From assembly GCF_001884235.1 (NCBI RefSeq), contig NZ_MAOI01000048.1:1-64000 (forward strand): a stretch of DNA of 64,000 nt, given 5' to 3'. This stretch comes from Bacillus paramycoides. Its GTDB lineage: Bacteria; Bacillota; Bacilli; Bacillales; Bacillaceae_G. The position numbers were made by a program, and so were the translations under genes. The notes beneath the pieces were generated by a model. That model saw only the letters and a program-made list of their open reading frames with translations. It had not been told where the DNA came from and did not search any database. Positions 63,415-64,000 of this stretch are shown here, in pieces. Numbering within the stretch: position 1 is the stretch's first letter; the number at the start of each line of letters is the position of its first letter.

Positions 63415-64000
63415 ATGACGGTTCTATACGAAGGAACATTAAAACAAAACAGCGAGCCATTTCACGTTACATTATTAGCTCTAGAACATATCGAACAAAT
63501 CTTATCACTACAAAACGTTGTAATTGAAGCATTAGAAGAGAAAGGTCGTTTACAACCACTCTCGCTAGAAGAGTTTCAATACATTCTAGAAGGAAACGGC
63601 ATGATGATCGGAGCCTTTATAGAAAAAGAGCTCATCGCATTTCGTGCCCTACTCGCCCCTCCTATTGACGATGAGCATTTAGGACTTGATATCGGCCTAT
63701 CCGAAAGCGAACTACACCGCGTTATCTATCAAGAAATCTCAAATGTTCACCCGAACTGTCGCGGAAATGGCATGCAAAAAATATTAGCGACAGTCATCAT
63801 GGACGAATTACAAAAAGAAGATAGCAAATACGATTACGTTTGCTGCACCGTTGCACCTTTTAACATTCCTAGTTTAAAGGATAAGTTTGCGCAAGGAATG
63901 GAAATTGCTGCGCTGAAGGAGAAATATGGCGGTAGTATGCGGTATGTTTTTGTGAAGACGTTGCGTATAGATAAAGAAAGCGATTGGACGGATGTTAAGA
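63415..64000 (+). CDS. GNAT-family N-acyltransferase (partial, runs off window)
   Basis: The visible 195 residues cover a GNAT domain: GMMIGAFIEKELIAFRALLA, the acetyl-CoA-binding V-PNCRGNGMQKILATVI (an R/Q-x-x-G-x-G/A-like P-loop), and VAPFNIPSLKDKF. The ATG at 63415 lies eight bases after GGAGG and 14 bases past the racemase stop, so the two are co-transcribed. By analogy with the Geobacillus pathway it may N-succinylate D-amino acids. Confidence 0.82.
   Translation, partial: MTVLYEGTLKQNSEPFHVTLLALEHIEQILSLQNVVIEALEEKGRLQPLSLEEFQYILEGNGMMIGAFIEKELIAFRALLAPPIDDEHLGLDIGLSESELHRVIYQEISNVHPNCRGNGMQKILATVIMDELQKEDSKYDYVCCTVAPFNIPSLKDKFAQGMEIAALKEKYGGSMRYVFVKTLRIDKESDWTDVK

Overview
The window looks like chromosomal DNA of a Bacillus cereus-group bacterium (cereus / thuringiensis / anthracis type). 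The grounds are low G+C, strong AAAGGAGG-type ribosome sites, Gram-positive lipoproteins, T-box, S-box, TPP and GEMM leaders, and several genes whose sequence or order I recognise from B. cereus: an N-succinyl-Arg/Lys racemase-type enolase, AhpC-AhpF, a YxeB-type siderophore receptor beside a TrxB-like ferredoxin reductase, a petrobactin-type FatBCDE transporter, and an archaeal-type prolyl-tRNA synthetase under a proline T-box. No rRNA, tRNA, CRISPR array, IS element or prophage was seen. The first and last genes run off the window.

1-10.7 kb: an SH3-repeat secreted protein (cut at the window edge), proS with its T-box, a phosphodiesterase, a UMF1-type transporter, an XRE regulator with a membrane partner, a TetR/MFS efflux unit with matching operators, and small membrane or redox proteins. 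10.7-16 kb: an ABC-F ATPase behind a leader with a 12-codon upstream ORF and a strong terminator, then a TPP-riboswitch operon for thiamine-precursor uptake. 16-26.5 kb: a chemoreceptor behind a GEMM (cyclic-dinucleotide) riboswitch and a Fur-like box, a C4-dicarboxylate carrier, IlvA, ThiM-ThiE under a second TPP riboswitch, and the FatBCDE iron-siderophore transporter with Fur boxes. 26.9-38.3 kb: TopB, a very long YhgE/Pip protein, an alpha-glucoside PTS with a GH13 glucosidase and several CcpA/LacI-like sites, and a berberine-bridge-type flavoprotein. 38.3-48.9 kb: a second chemoreceptor, a polar amino-acid ABC transporter, a fatty-acid desaturase, a flavoprotein-Rieske fusion, an aromatic-acid MFS carrier, a YcgL-type nucleotidyltransferase and a double P-loop ATPase. 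49-64 kb: a SAM riboswitch in front of a cyclase-family hydrolase, a PqqD-like small protein, a sporulation-type histidine kinase, the ferredoxin reductase / YxeB / FhuBG iron region with Fur boxes, PerR-type control of AhpCF, and an M20 hydrolase / enolase-superfamily racemase / GNAT group that fits D-to-L amino-acid conversion through N-succinyl intermediates.

Much of the region concerns nutrient sensing and uptake controlled at the RNA level: five riboswitch or T-box leaders plus one probable ribosome-mediated attenuator. Iron control (four to five Fur-like boxes) links three transport or reductase units and possibly a chemoreceptor. The least explained items are the ABC-F leader, the chemoreceptor with both GEMM and Fur signals, three copies of a 19-bp near-palindrome, the S-box-controlled cyclase, and the orphan PqqD-like protein.
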